Origin: Psychrobacter namhaensis | GTDB taxonomy: Bacteria; Pseudomonadota; Gammaproteobacteria; Pseudomonadales; Moraxellaceae | Assembly (NCBI RefSeq): GCF_016107545.1 | Contig: NZ_JABASS010000008.1 | Span: forward strand, 57,501-121,500 | Reading direction: 5' to 3' | DNA: 64,000 nt | Made by a program: the position numbers and the translations under genes | Shown: positions 20,944 to 29,379 of the stretch, piece by piece | Layout of the letters: each line of letters begins with the position of its first letter | Numbering within the stretch: position 1 is the first letter of the stretch | The notes under the pieces: model-generated | The model's database searches: none | What the model was told of the DNA's origin: nothing | The model's input: only the letters and a program-made list of their open reading frames with translations

Positions 20944-21561
20944 ATGACCGATCTTTTTGCTCCAGCTCCCACAGACAACTTATTGCCTTATGATGGTCAG
21001 GTGAGTGATCTAGGTATTATTATGGATAAACCTAATGAGCTGTATGACACCCTTTTAACTGAGCTGCCGTGGCATGCTGACATCGTCACACTATTTGGCA
21101 AAACCCATGTGACGACTCGCCAAATCGTCTGGATGGGGGCAGATGATGCAAGCTACCGTTATTCAGGGCAAGCGCGTCGCGCAATACCATGGTCAAACAC
21201 CGTAGTCACCGTAAAACAGTATGTTGAGCAAGCCCTGTTAAAAGTGGGAATTTCAGCGAATTTTAACTCTTGTCTGCTGAACTACTATCCGTCTGGTGCG
21301 GACGGTATGGGGTATCATGCGGATGACGAAAAAGAGCTGGGAAATCAGCCAATCATCGCCTCTTTATCACTTGGCGCCACGCGCAAGTTTGTCTTTAAGC
21401 ATAAAAAAACTCAAGATAAAGTCGAGCTCTATCTTGAGTCAGGTCAGCTGATCGTCATGCATGGCGATACTCAAACCTTTTGGAAGCACACCATCACTAA
21501 GACTAAAACCGTCGCGGCAGGACGCATCAGTCTCACCTTCCGGCAGCTCTCTTTTAACTAA
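20944..21561 (+). CDS. AlkB-family 2-oxoglutarate/Fe(II) dioxygenase
   Basis: Predicted DNA/RNA alkylation repair enzyme that oxidatively removes 1-methyladenine and 3-methylcytosine lesions. The iron ligands H125-x-D127 ('GYHADDEKEL') and H182 ('FWKHTI') and the 2-oxoglutarate-binding arginines R194/R200 ('GRISLTFR') are all present. The wording 'NYYPSGADGMGYHADDEKELGNQPIIASLSLGATRKFVF' is closer to the ALKBH2/3-like subgroup than to E. coli AlkB. Its 3' end overlaps the convergent oxidoreductase gene by 8 bp. Confidence 0.93.
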   Translation: MTDLFAPAPTDNLLPYDGQVSDLGIIMDKPNELYDTLLTELPWHADIVTLFGKTHVTTRQIVWMGADDASYRYSGQARRAIPWSNTVVTVKQYVEQALLKVGISANFNSCLLNYYPSGADGMGYHADDEKELGNQPIIASLSLGATRKFVFKHKKTQDKVELYLESGQLIVMHGDTQTFWKHTITKTKTVAAGRISLTFRQLSFN

Positions 21562-22558
21562 CTTTCAAAACGATTTTACCAAAAGCATCACCTTTTTGTA
21601 GCTCATGATGAGCCGCCACCACGTCCAATAATGGGTACGTTTGCTGAATTTTTAAGGTCAGCGTACCATCTGCAACGAGCTGTAAAACACGCGCCATATC
21701 TTGGCCACTACGCTGCGCTTTATAACCTGCCACGTCTAAAATTTTTTGCTCGCCTGCTTCTTTGAGCTTATCAACCCAAATGGTTGGTAACACATTCACG
21801 CGCCCGCCAGATTTAAGCACACTCAGCGCGCGAACGCCTGCCTCACCGCCCACCAAGTCGAGCAGCACATCAGCTTGCAACTCAGGAAAATCCCCATCCT
21901 TGGTATAATCAATCCAGCCTGTCAGCTTAGACTTATCTACTAGCTCATCGAGTTTGGCATATTTTTCTGGCGAGCAAATGACGGTGACTTTATTATTATT
22001 TTTAGTGACTTTATCCATTAACAACTGAATCAGTAAATGGCCGACCCCGCCCGCTGGCGCATTTATCACGACATGCTCGTCGTCTTTAATATCAGCAAAA
22101 TCCACAAATTGTAGGGCGGTTTGTCCGATACAAGGCAGCGCACCCGCCTGCTCCAAACTGACAGTCTCTGGAATTTTTGCCAACAGCTTGGCATCGACTG
22201 CCACATACTCGGCATAACAACCCCCATTAAAGGTCAAAGCTGCCACACTGTCGCCAATCGCAAACTGCTCGCTGTTACTGCTCACAACCTCGCCTGCAAC
22301 GTCAAACCCTAAAATGGCAGGCTGACCCTTATCGAATTTTTCTTTGCGAATATTGTCCGCGCCCCAGCCCTTGCCTTGGCGGGTTTTATAATCGACGGGG
22401 TTGATACCGGCATAGGCGACTTTGATCAAAACCTGATCATCCTGTAACTCAGGAATATCAACACCCTCCTGATACTTCATCACCTCAGGTTCACCAAATT
22501 CACGTATGAGTACGGCGCACTGGCTCGTTGGTAGTGGCTTGTTAGAAAGAGTAGACAT
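21554..22558 (-). CDS. NAD(P)H quinone-oxidoreductase-like MDR protein
   Basis: A 334-residue medium-chain dehydrogenase/reductase. The N-terminal GroES-like domain has 'VLIKVAYAGINPVDYKTRQG' and 'ILGFDVAGEVV'. The Rossmann part has 'VVINAPAGGVGHLLIQL' and 'DVLLDLVGGEAG'. No zinc-binding cysteine cluster is seen, which places it with the zinc-independent quinone reductases. The natural substrate is unknown. It is a single-gene unit with the last 8 bp shared with the alkB-like gene on the other strand. Confidence 0.87.
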   Translation of the reverse strand: MSTLSNKPLPTSQCAVLIREFGEPEVMKYQEGVDIPELQDDQVLIKVAYAGINPVDYKTRQGKGWGADNIRKEKFDKGQPAILGFDVAGEVVSSNSEQFAIGDSVAALTFNGGCYAEYVAVDAKLLAKIPETVSLEQAGALPCIGQTALQFVDFADIKDDEHVVINAPAGGVGHLLIQLLMDKVTKNNNKVTVICSPEKYAKLDELVDKSKLTGWIDYTKDGDFPELQADVLLDLVGGEAGVRALSVLKSGGRVNVLPTIWVDKLKEAGEQKILDVAGYKAQRSGQDMARVLQLVADGTLTLKIQQTYPLLDVVAAHHELQKGDAFGKIVLKVS

Positions 22559-22644
22559 CGTTATATATCCTTATATGCATCTGTTACTTTGTTGGGAAAC
22601 CTCTATGATAATCTGGTGGCTATTTTAGTATTTTTTAAATCCTG

Positions 22645-23418
22645 TTATACCAGCGCCAGCTCCGCACTGATGGGCAAGTGATCTGATAATGTCGACCATG
22701 GCTTACCCGTATGCACCCATGCGTCTTTAACTTTTAGATTACGTATATAGATACGATCTAAACTCAGCACAGGCAGTTTGGCTGGGAATGTCGGCGATAG
22801 CTTGCCGTGACATTCTTTAAAGGCCTCGGTCATACCCAAGCTAGTGGCAAGCTTATCGCAAGACATCTTTTTCCAATCATTAAAATCCCCAGCCAAGATC
22901 AATGGCTGGTCTCTGGCTATCTCGTTGCGGATATAATTGGCAATGGCCTCATATTGCTTGATACGATCACGCTCAAACAAATTCAAATGCGCACACAACA
23001 CGACCACAGGCCTATCCCACCCTACTGGCTGCACCTCACAGTGCAAGACACCGCGCTGCTCAAGTTTATTGACGGTGATATTGACATTGTGCTTTGGATC
23101 TAGAGGAAAACGGCTGAGTACCGCATTGCCATGATGACCATTTTCATACTCTGAGTTTTTACCGTAGCTGTTTTGCAATTGTAGATACTCACCAAACCAT
23201 TCATGTTGTGATTGGTCGGGGTACTCATTGTATTGCAGATTGCGCTTGAGATTTTGACCTTGTACTTCTTGCAGACACAGCACATCAGAGCCGATGATAT
23301 CAAGGGCTTGGGCAATTCCCTGAAGTTTCACCTGACGATTCATGGGCGACATGCCTTTATGAATGTTGTAGCTGGTTAGGATAAAAGAGGAGGTATTAGT
23401 CATAATGTTATTAGTCAT
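22645..23418 (-). CDS. Endonuclease/exonuclease/phosphatase family protein
   Basis: A 257-residue protein with the EEP metal-dependent fold motifs in order: 'TSYNIHKG' (N18), 'LCLQEVQG' (E51), 'LCAHLNL', 'LILAGDFNDWKK' and 'LSDHLPISAEL'. Such proteins cleave phosphodiester or phosphate bonds of nucleic acids, lipids or sugars; the substrate here cannot be named. No signal peptide is evident, arguing for a cytoplasmic role. The start could be either of two in-frame ATGs (23418 or 23403). Confidence 0.88.
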   Translation of the reverse strand: MTNNIMTNTSSFILTSYNIHKGMSPMNRQVKLQGIAQALDIIGSDVLCLQEVQGQNLKRNLQYNEYPDQSQHEWFGEYLQLQNSYGKNSEYENGHHGNAVLSRFPLDPKHNVNITVNKLEQRGVLHCEVQPVGWDRPVVVLCAHLNLFERDRIKQYEAIANYIRNEIARDQPLILAGDFNDWKKMSCDKLATSLGMTEAFKECHGKLSPTFPAKLPVLSLDRIYIRNLKVKDAWVHTGKPWSTLSDHLPISAELALV

Positions 23419-23506
23419 AAACTCAGTATTTATAGCATAAGGGTTGATAGCTCTTCATCAAAATGATGATCAAAAGTAAATAAAAGTATAGAGGCCATTG
23501 ATATAA

Positions 23507-23541
23507 AAAGAGCATTGATTCTTATCGAAACAATGCTCTCA
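23507..23541 (-). terminator. Terminator after the baeRF-type gene
   Basis: AGAGCATTG (23509-23517) pairs with CAATGCTCT (23531-23539). On the minus strand a TTTTTAT run follows. It lies 66 bp past the stop at 23605. Confidence 0.8.
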
Positions 23542-23604
23542 TATTATACCTATATTCTCTCAATGGCTAATTCGTCATTAACCATCATTCATAAATAGTA
23601 CCAA

Positions 23605-24717
23605 TTAGTAGCGAGTCACCAGAGCAATCGGTTGATCTTCACCCATGATATCTTGGGGCATAAATACCGCCTCACCGCCATTATGAATCACATGCTCAAT
23701 GATTTCACCAACAGCGTCATCGGTGACGCCTTCTGCGCTAGCATCATCTGCCATACTCAGCGTTTGCGCCTTTTCATCGATAGTGGCAGGTTGCATATAG
23801 CCGCGACGGACATAGAGCGTCTCGCCCGCGCCTTGGAAAGCACTGCGATAAATTTCTTGTAAATCAGTCTGTAACATACTGGCGCCGCGAGCTTTATCAA
23901 TCTCTCCCATGGCCGCTTGATGTAACGACGTACGATATCCTTCTACCGCTTCTTGGACGCTATCGACGATATGCTGAGCATTACCATCGTCTAAATTGGT
24001 CGCATTTGAGACGGTGGCAATGATGTTATCTGGACGGTCACAGACTTCTTTATAGTAGCCAATGTTTTTGGCATCACCGACGATGACAAGAGGCATTTTG
24101 TGCTCGCCCCACAGCTCTTGGACACTCTTATCTACTTGATTAAAGAATTCTTTTAAATGACTGCTTTCATTATTCGATGAGCGATCAGAACCCCCATCTC
24201 CGGTCGTGTACAGACCATTGTTCTCGATAGGAAACTGGATATTTTCCATATTGTTTTGGATATCATCATCTTTATCGAACTCTCTAATGACGCGATCATT
24301 GGAGGCTTCGATTAAGCGCGCATTGTCACGCGTCAGCACGACCGTGTAATAGTGCACCGAACTTGCCATATCACGAACCAAGTCACGAGTCGCAAAGCGA
24401 TTTGAGATGATCACCCGCTCTTTTGTATCAATTGGCATACGAATGATTTGCACATCATCAGTACTCGCAAATATCGCTAAGGTATCAAGGTTATAGTTAT
24501 GATTAAGCTCATTGGTCTTAGCATGGATATTGTCTAAAATTGTAGTCGCCGTCCGTTTATCATATTCGTTGGTCAAACGTTCTTCGACTACTTTTAATTG
24601 GTTTTTTAGGGCAATTGGATCTTGATCGTTGGCAGGATGCTCACGATGCGTCTTAACAAAGATACTTACCGCAGGATTGGCTTTGGTCTGACGTAAACTT
24701 TTGAGAGTCGCTTTCAT
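23605..24717 (-). CDS. baeRF family 3-like protein (bacterial eRF1-fold)
   Basis: A 370-residue cytoplasmic protein whose pattern ('NPAVSIFVKTHREHPANDQDPIALKNQLKVVEERL', 'YTVVLTRDNARLIEAS', 'PLVIVGDAKNIGYYKEVCD', 'GGEAVFMPQDIMGEDQPIALVTRY') fits the bacterial archaeo-eukaryotic release factor group, probably family 3. These are described from comparative genomics as eRF1/Pelota relatives with possible ribosome or hibernation roles; no function is established to my knowledge. ATG 24717 has AAGGAG upstream. It is a single-gene unit with its own terminator. Confidence 0.78.
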   Translation of the reverse strand: MKATLKSLRQTKANPAVSIFVKTHREHPANDQDPIALKNQLKVVEERLTNEYDKRTATTILDNIHAKTNELNHNYNLDTLAIFASTDDVQIIRMPIDTKERVIISNRFATRDLVRDMASSVHYYTVVLTRDNARLIEASNDRVIREFDKDDDIQNNMENIQFPIENNGLYTTGDGGSDRSSNNESSHLKEFFNQVDKSVQELWGEHKMPLVIVGDAKNIGYYKEVCDRPDNIIATVSNATNLDDGNAQHIVDSVQEAVEGYRTSLHQAAMGEIDKARGASMLQTDLQEIYRSAFQGAGETLYVRRGYMQPATIDEKAQTLSMADDASAEGVTDDAVGEIIEHVIHNGGEAVFMPQDIMGEDQPIALVTRY

Positions 24718-25495
24718 ATATAGTGCTCCTTGTTTTATTATCATTTACTCTTAACGTTATAATTTTTCTAGGTGTTAATGGTTTGGCTTAGCTACCACTT
24801 ATCATTGTTAGGTTTAGAAATAAGTTTCTGTCCTTCTATTTATTGATAATTTTTAATCCTTCCTTTTTTATCTGACCGCTGATATGACACGTGATAATGA
24901 CACTCTTTATAATATTATTGTCTTTTCACAATGCTTTTTTGATCACGCTATTTTTTAATGGCAGTGTTAGTAAACAGACACTGTTAGTATTTGAGTCAGT
25001 GGATTATTTTCGTATTCCATTACAATGATGCTAACAGTTGAACCTAAGCCGCTGTAGGGTTAATTTGCAAGCAAATGATAGCGCTTTGTAAGTAGAACAA
25101 ACTATATTGTTAAAAGGTCAATCTAGCTTTTTTGGCGCTTTTTTGTGCAGCAATGCTCACTCTGCTCCGACATTGGCCTGATGCAGGTTGCATTCTTGCC
25201 AAATGAACCCATCTTTTATATACCTAATACGTAAAACTGTCGAAGATAAAAGAGATCAGAATCATTGTGCGCTATGTGTTTGGGCGGTAAGCCAGTACGC
25301 TAAAACGTTTCACTTTAAAATGTACAGTGCTGCTGAGAATGATTTTTCGACGCCTCTTGTGTGCATGTAAAACGCCGCACAAGTAGGGACAGTCATCAGC
25401 AAGATGTGCTTCTTTTATTTTCAACTACCTATGTGTGACACCTTATCTATTCAATAATAACCTACTCACTTATGACGATACTATCGGATACCTTT
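24718..25495. other. Long intergenic region, no gene recognised
   Basis: About 780 bp, AT-rich in its first half, between the divergent baeRF-type gene and prlC. A short hairpin CTTGTG/CACAAG lies around 25355-25385. Small open frames here have no ribosome-binding site and no recognisable product. It must hold the prlC promoter. Confidence 0.45.
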
Positions 25496-27697
25496 ATGAA
25501 CTCTATTTCTCCAGACTTACACCTCGTTGATTTTGCCAGTGCGACGCCAAAAACCTTACAAAATGAAGTCCTCAACGCGATCAATGCTGCCAATGCGTTT
25601 TTAGACCAAATGAGCGCAGCAACAGACCAAAGTAGTGATACGGTTGACATCAGTGCCGAACAAGCATTAGCGGATGTGATGACTTTTGATCATATGAATG
25701 TGGCATTGGATCGCAGCTGGGGTATTTTGTCACACTTAAATAGTGTCATGAGCAACGATGAGACCCGTCATGTACATCATGAACTGCTACCGAAGCTATC
25801 TGCTTATGGCACACGTGTGGGACAGCATCAGCCGTTATTTAGCCGTTACCAAACGATCATTAACGATGAGACGTTTTTTGCCTCGCTGTCACCCGCCCGT
25901 GCGCGAGCGGTTGAGCTTGCGCTAAGAAGCTTTGAGCTATCAGGCGTGGCATTGCCTAAAGCTGAGCAAGAAACATTTGCGGCGGTTCAAAGTGAGCTGT
26001 CCACGCTGTCAGCGGCTTTTTCTGATCATGTTTTGGATGCCACGCAAGCCTATGCGTTACCGCTGAATGATAAGCAGTTAGCAGGTCTGACCGAAAGTGG
26101 GCTCGCTTTATTGGCAGATGCAGGCGAACAATATAAAGCCCGTGAGCTTGCCTGCGGTGCACTGACACAAGATGAAATCGATGCGTTGCCAACCCCTTAT
26201 TATGTGGCAAGCTTAAACATACCTGTCTATCTTGCTGTCATGACCCATGCTGACGACCGCAGTCTGCGTGAGACGTTGTACCGTGCTTATGTCACTCGCG
26301 CCTCTGAGTTTGACACACACACCAACAGCAAGGGCGAGTCCCTAAACAATGCTGATATCATGAGCCAAATTCTGCAACTGCGTGAGCAAAAAGCCCAGTT
26401 ATTAGGTTTTGGTAATTATGCAGAGGTGTCGTTATCGACAAAAATGGCAGACAGCGTGACAGAAGTTGAAACTTTCTTACGCGATTTGGCAGCGCAAGCC
26501 ACTCCGACGGCTGAACAAGATTTGGCCCAATTGCAAAAGTATGCCAGCGATTATGGTATTAGTGAGTTGCAGCCATGGGATAGCGCTTATCTTGCTGAAA
26601 AAGTCAAGCAAAGTGCGTTTAGCTTGTCGCAAGAAGAAATTCGTCACTACTTTCCACTACCAAAAGTCATTAGTGGCTTATTTGCGATTGTAGAGCGTCT
26701 CTACGGTATCAAAGCACAACCACAAAGCATCGATGGTACAGATAGCCAACCTGTATCGCGCTGGCATGACGATGTCCGTTTTTACCAGTTGTTCGATGCA
26801 GATGATCACTTACTCGGCGGTTTTTATTTTGATTTATTTGCCCGTAGTGGTAAACGCGGCGGCGCTTGGATGAATGGCTTTCAGGCGCGTTATCGCTATG
26901 AGGCACAAGGCCATCAGCAACTGCCGGTTTGCTTTATGGTTGGTAACTTCACCCCAGCCCTAGATGGTAAGCCAAGTTTGTTAACTCACGATGAGGTACT
27001 AACCTTGTTCCATGAATTCGGTCATGGTCTCCATCATTTACTGACGCAAGTGTCCGTTGGTGATGTCGCTGGTGTCAATGGTGTGGAGTGGGATGCGGTC
27101 GAGTTACCCAGTCAGTTTATGGAAAACTGGGCGTGGGATGCAGAAGGTATAGCGCTTATCAGCAGTCATGTCGAGACCGGTGACGCCTTGCCCAAGGACA
27201 AGCTTGATGCGCTATTGGCCGTGAAGAACTTCCAAAGCGGTATGCAAACGCTGCGTCAAATCGAGTTTGCGCTGTTTGACTTATTGATTCATGCACACAC
27301 GCCAGCGCTGGATTACGAGGGTATATTAGCAACACTAACTTCAGTGCGTAGCGATATCGCTGTTATGCAAACACCGGATTATAACCGCTTCGCCAATGGT
27401 TTTAGCCATATCTTTGCAGGTGGCTATGCGGCAGGATATTACTCTTATAAATGGGCAGAACTACTCTCCGCCGACGCCTTTAGCAAATTTGAAGAAGACG
27501 GTATTTTTAATCCAATAACGGGTAAAGCGTTCCGTGACACCATCCTGTCAGTGGGTGGCAGTTTCCCCGCCAAGACCAATTTTGAAAACTTCCGTGGTCG
27601 TAGTGCCAGTATAGATGCCTTGCTGCGTCACAGCGGTTTTGCTAACGCTAATAATACCGAGACTGCAACTGCCCACGCTTCTCATGAGGAGGGCTAA
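25496..27697 (+). CDS. prlC: Oligopeptidase A (M3 family zinc metallopeptidase)
   Basis: Degrades short peptides in the cytoplasm, including cleaved signal peptides in E. coli. The zinc motif HEFGHGLHH lies near residue 505, with the downstream glutamate in 'GVNGVEWDAVELPSQFMENW'. Other M3 blocks are 'FYFDLFARSGKRGGAWMNGFQARYR' and 'FSHIFAGGYAAGYYSYKWAELLSADAF'. ATG 25496 (MNSISPDLHL) is preferred to ATG 25472. The protein is 733 residues, longer than E. coli OpdA (680). The next gene starts immediately after its stop. Confidence 0.95.
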   Translation: MNSISPDLHLVDFASATPKTLQNEVLNAINAANAFLDQMSAATDQSSDTVDISAEQALADVMTFDHMNVALDRSWGILSHLNSVMSNDETRHVHHELLPKLSAYGTRVGQHQPLFSRYQTIINDETFFASLSPARARAVELALRSFELSGVALPKAEQETFAAVQSELSTLSAAFSDHVLDATQAYALPLNDKQLAGLTESGLALLADAGEQYKARELACGALTQDEIDALPTPYYVASLNIPVYLAVMTHADDRSLRETLYRAYVTRASEFDTHTNSKGESLNNADIMSQILQLREQKAQLLGFGNYAEVSLSTKMADSVTEVETFLRDLAAQATPTAEQDLAQLQKYASDYGISELQPWDSAYLAEKVKQSAFSLSQEEIRHYFPLPKVISGLFAIVERLYGIKAQPQSIDGTDSQPVSRWHDDVRFYQLFDADDHLLGGFYFDLFARSGKRGGAWMNGFQARYRYEAQGHQQLPVCFMVGNFTPALDGKPSLLTHDEVLTLFHEFGHGLHHLLTQVSVGDVAGVNGVEWDAVELPSQFMENWAWDAEGIALISSHVETGDALPKDKLDALLAVKNFQSGMQTLRQIEFALFDLLIHAHTPALDYEGILATLTSVRSDIAVMQTPDYNRFANGFSHIFAGGYAAGYYSYKWAELLSADAFSKFEEDGIFNPITGKAFRDTILSVGGSFPAKTNFENFRGRSASIDALLRHSGFANANNTETATAHASHEEG

Positions 27698-27955
27698 ATG
27701 CGCTATCAATCACCTCGCCCCAAGCGTCAATTCTTAGCCGGTGTTCGCTGCCCCAAATGTCAGGCAATGGATGCGGTGGTGCAAGTCAACATCGTGACGC
27801 CTGCGCCTGATGAGTATATCGAGTGCACGCAATGTGGTCATACAGAGCATCGTCCCGACCCTGATACCATCAGTGCCAAAAACCATCTTGAGGATCAGCT
27901 GACTCGTGATGCGATGACTACTGGTACCAGCGGTATAGTGAAGTTTAAGCCTTAA
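27698..27955 (+). CDS. YheV-like zinc-ribbon protein
   Basis: An 85-residue protein with two CxxC pairs (C18/C21 in 'VRCPKCQAMD' and C43/C46 in 'IECTQCGHTEHRP') that should bind one zinc. It matches the YheV family of uncharacterised zinc-ribbon proteins. The ATG directly abuts the prlC stop, and the ribosome-binding site GAGGAGGG lies inside the last prlC codons, so translation is probably coupled. Function unknown. Confidence 0.85.
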   Translation: MRYQSPRPKRQFLAGVRCPKCQAMDAVVQVNIVTPAPDEYIECTQCGHTEHRPDPDTISAKNHLEDQLTRDAMTTGTSGIVKFKP

Positions 27956-28011
27956 AAAGCCACCGTTAATGTGTTCAATCTCATTAACGCTGTGACCCTC
28001 AAGGTAACTTA

Positions 28012-28041
28012 AGCCTATCTAGCAATAGATAGGCTTTTTAT
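28012..28041 (+). terminator. Terminator of the prlC-yheV unit
   Basis: AGCCTATCTA (28012-28021) pairs perfectly with TAGATAGGCT (28026-28035); TTTTATTTT follows. Confidence 0.85.
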
Positions 28042-28095
28042 TTTGAGTTTGCTATAGTATGTCTACTTACATTTTTGAACCAAATCGACCATCGT

Positions 28096-28644
28096 ATGAA
28101 TCGTAAAAAAATGCGTCCCCGCTCCACCAAATCATCAGAAAAACACTCAGCCAAACTCCGCCAAAAATGGTGGCTGCTTGCGGTATTGGTCGCGCTATTG
28201 GTCGGTTACTTTGCTTGGAAAAGCACCACGCCTGCGACTGATACCCTTCCTATCAAAAGCTCATCATCAAAAACTGAACAAACCAAAGCAGCGCCTTCTG
28301 CTAAGCCATTAGATAATGAAACAAACGATACGACGTTAAATGAAAGTGCGGCGCTTTCTGCCACTTCAAGTAGTCAAACACTGGATCCCAATACTAGCCG
28401 TCAAGTACTTGACGCCGACGCTATCTTAAACGCGCCACTGCCAGAAACGGACAGTCTCGCCAAAGAAGAGATTGATCGCTTAGAAGATGAGCAACAACGC
28501 TTGGCAGAACAAGAAAAGCTGGCTGCTGAACAATTAGCGATGAATAAAAAACTGACTGCTATGAAAGCCGAGCAAATTGCGCTACTTGAACAACAAATTG
28601 CAAAATTAGAAGCGGATAATACCGATCAGGCTGCGGTAGAATAA
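28096..28644 (+). CDS. Single-pass membrane protein with C-terminal coiled coil, unknown function
   Basis: I do not recognise this gene. The 182-residue product has a very basic N-terminus (MNRKKMRPRSTKSSEKHSAKLRQK), one hydrophobic segment at about residues 26-42 (WWLLAVLVALLVGYFAW), a Ser/Thr-rich linker, and a Glu/Leu/Ala-rich end (EEIDRLEDEQQRLAEQEKLAAEQLAMNKKL...) that should form a coiled coil. The positive-inside rule places the C-terminus in the periplasm. ATG 28096 is taken over an upstream TTG. The macro-domain-like gene follows after 27 bp, so the two may be co-transcribed. Confidence 0.7.
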   Translation: MNRKKMRPRSTKSSEKHSAKLRQKWWLLAVLVALLVGYFAWKSTTPATDTLPIKSSSSKTEQTKAAPSAKPLDNETNDTTLNESAALSATSSSQTLDPNTSRQVLDADAILNAPLPETDSLAKEEIDRLEDEQQRLAEQEKLAAEQLAMNKKLTAMKAEQIALLEQQIAKLEADNTDQAAVE

Positions 28645-28671
28645 ACCCATAACGTTTAGAAAGGGCTGGTG

Positions 28672-29235
28672 ATGGCAACGCTACAATTAACACACGCCCC
28701 TATTTTAAATAGCAACGCGCAACTACTTATCCTCCCAGTCAACACCGCAGGCGTTTTTTTAGATCCTGTGCTGACCCGTACTAAGACCTTATTTCCCGAT
28801 AATTACCAACGCTACTATCGCGCGTGCCGTGATGGTAGTCTCAATGTCGGCAGTTGTATGCTGCACAAACGCTCACGTGAGCAAGCTGGACTTGGGATCA
28901 GCAGTAATGGCAACCAACCCAGTCACATTGCCAATCTTGTGATATCCGATCACCCGTATCATCCCGCACGCGCGCGTTGGCTTACTGCCGCTTTACTTGA
29001 CTTGCAACAACAACTTTTTCCTCTCATTCGCTATCAAGGTATTCGTAGAGCTGCTCTATTTGCACGTCCACTTGTTTTTGATAATACGTGCGACCATACC
29101 TCAGACGTTCCTAACATCACAAATCCAACTCCTTTGGACTGGCACACAGACACCTTGCCCTTATTGATTCAGTATCTGCAAGTGTTACCTAATTTGTCTA
29201 TCGATGTGTATGTACCCAAATCTATTGAGTTTTAA
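28672..29235 (+). CDS. Degenerate macro-domain-like protein (DarG-type fold)
   Basis: The 187-residue product follows the layout of the DarG-type macro domain. 'AQLLILPVNTAGVFLDPVLTRTKTLFPDNYQRYYRACRDGSLNVGSCML' matches the pattern V-N-T-v-G-V...k-x-F-P-x-n-y-x-x-Y-x-x-A-C-x-x-G-x-l-x-x-G, and 'PLDWHTDTLPLLIQYL' matches the later L-D-W helix. The Gly-Lys-Gly loop and the Gly-rich loop used by active ADP-ribosyl-DNA hydrolases are missing. No DarT toxin gene lies nearby. AAGGG precedes ATG 28672. Family call is my pattern recognition, without a profile search. Confidence 0.6.
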   Translation: MATLQLTHAPILNSNAQLLILPVNTAGVFLDPVLTRTKTLFPDNYQRYYRACRDGSLNVGSCMLHKRSREQAGLGISSNGNQPSHIANLVISDHPYHPARARWLTAALLDLQQQLFPLIRYQGIRRAALFARPLVFDNTCDHTSDVPNITNPTPLDWHTDTLPLLIQYLQVLPNLSIDVYVPKSIEF

Positions 29236-29379
29236 CGCTACATCGCTTTTTTTCTGAGGCACAACACGACCTTGAAGACCCAAAAAATTATGTCATCGAT
29301 AATGGCTTCAATGCTATGCTAATTGTTGTTGTTTTTGAAAATGCACGATTACTATTCATCATCAGGATAAGGATACCCT

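Noticed and set aside
25188..25370. 60-codon frame in the gap before prlC
   Set aside because: No ribosome-binding site, no known family, and unremarkable composition.
28672..29235. Complete DarTG toxin-antitoxin system
   Set aside because: Only a macro-domain-like gene is present; neither neighbour resembles DarT.
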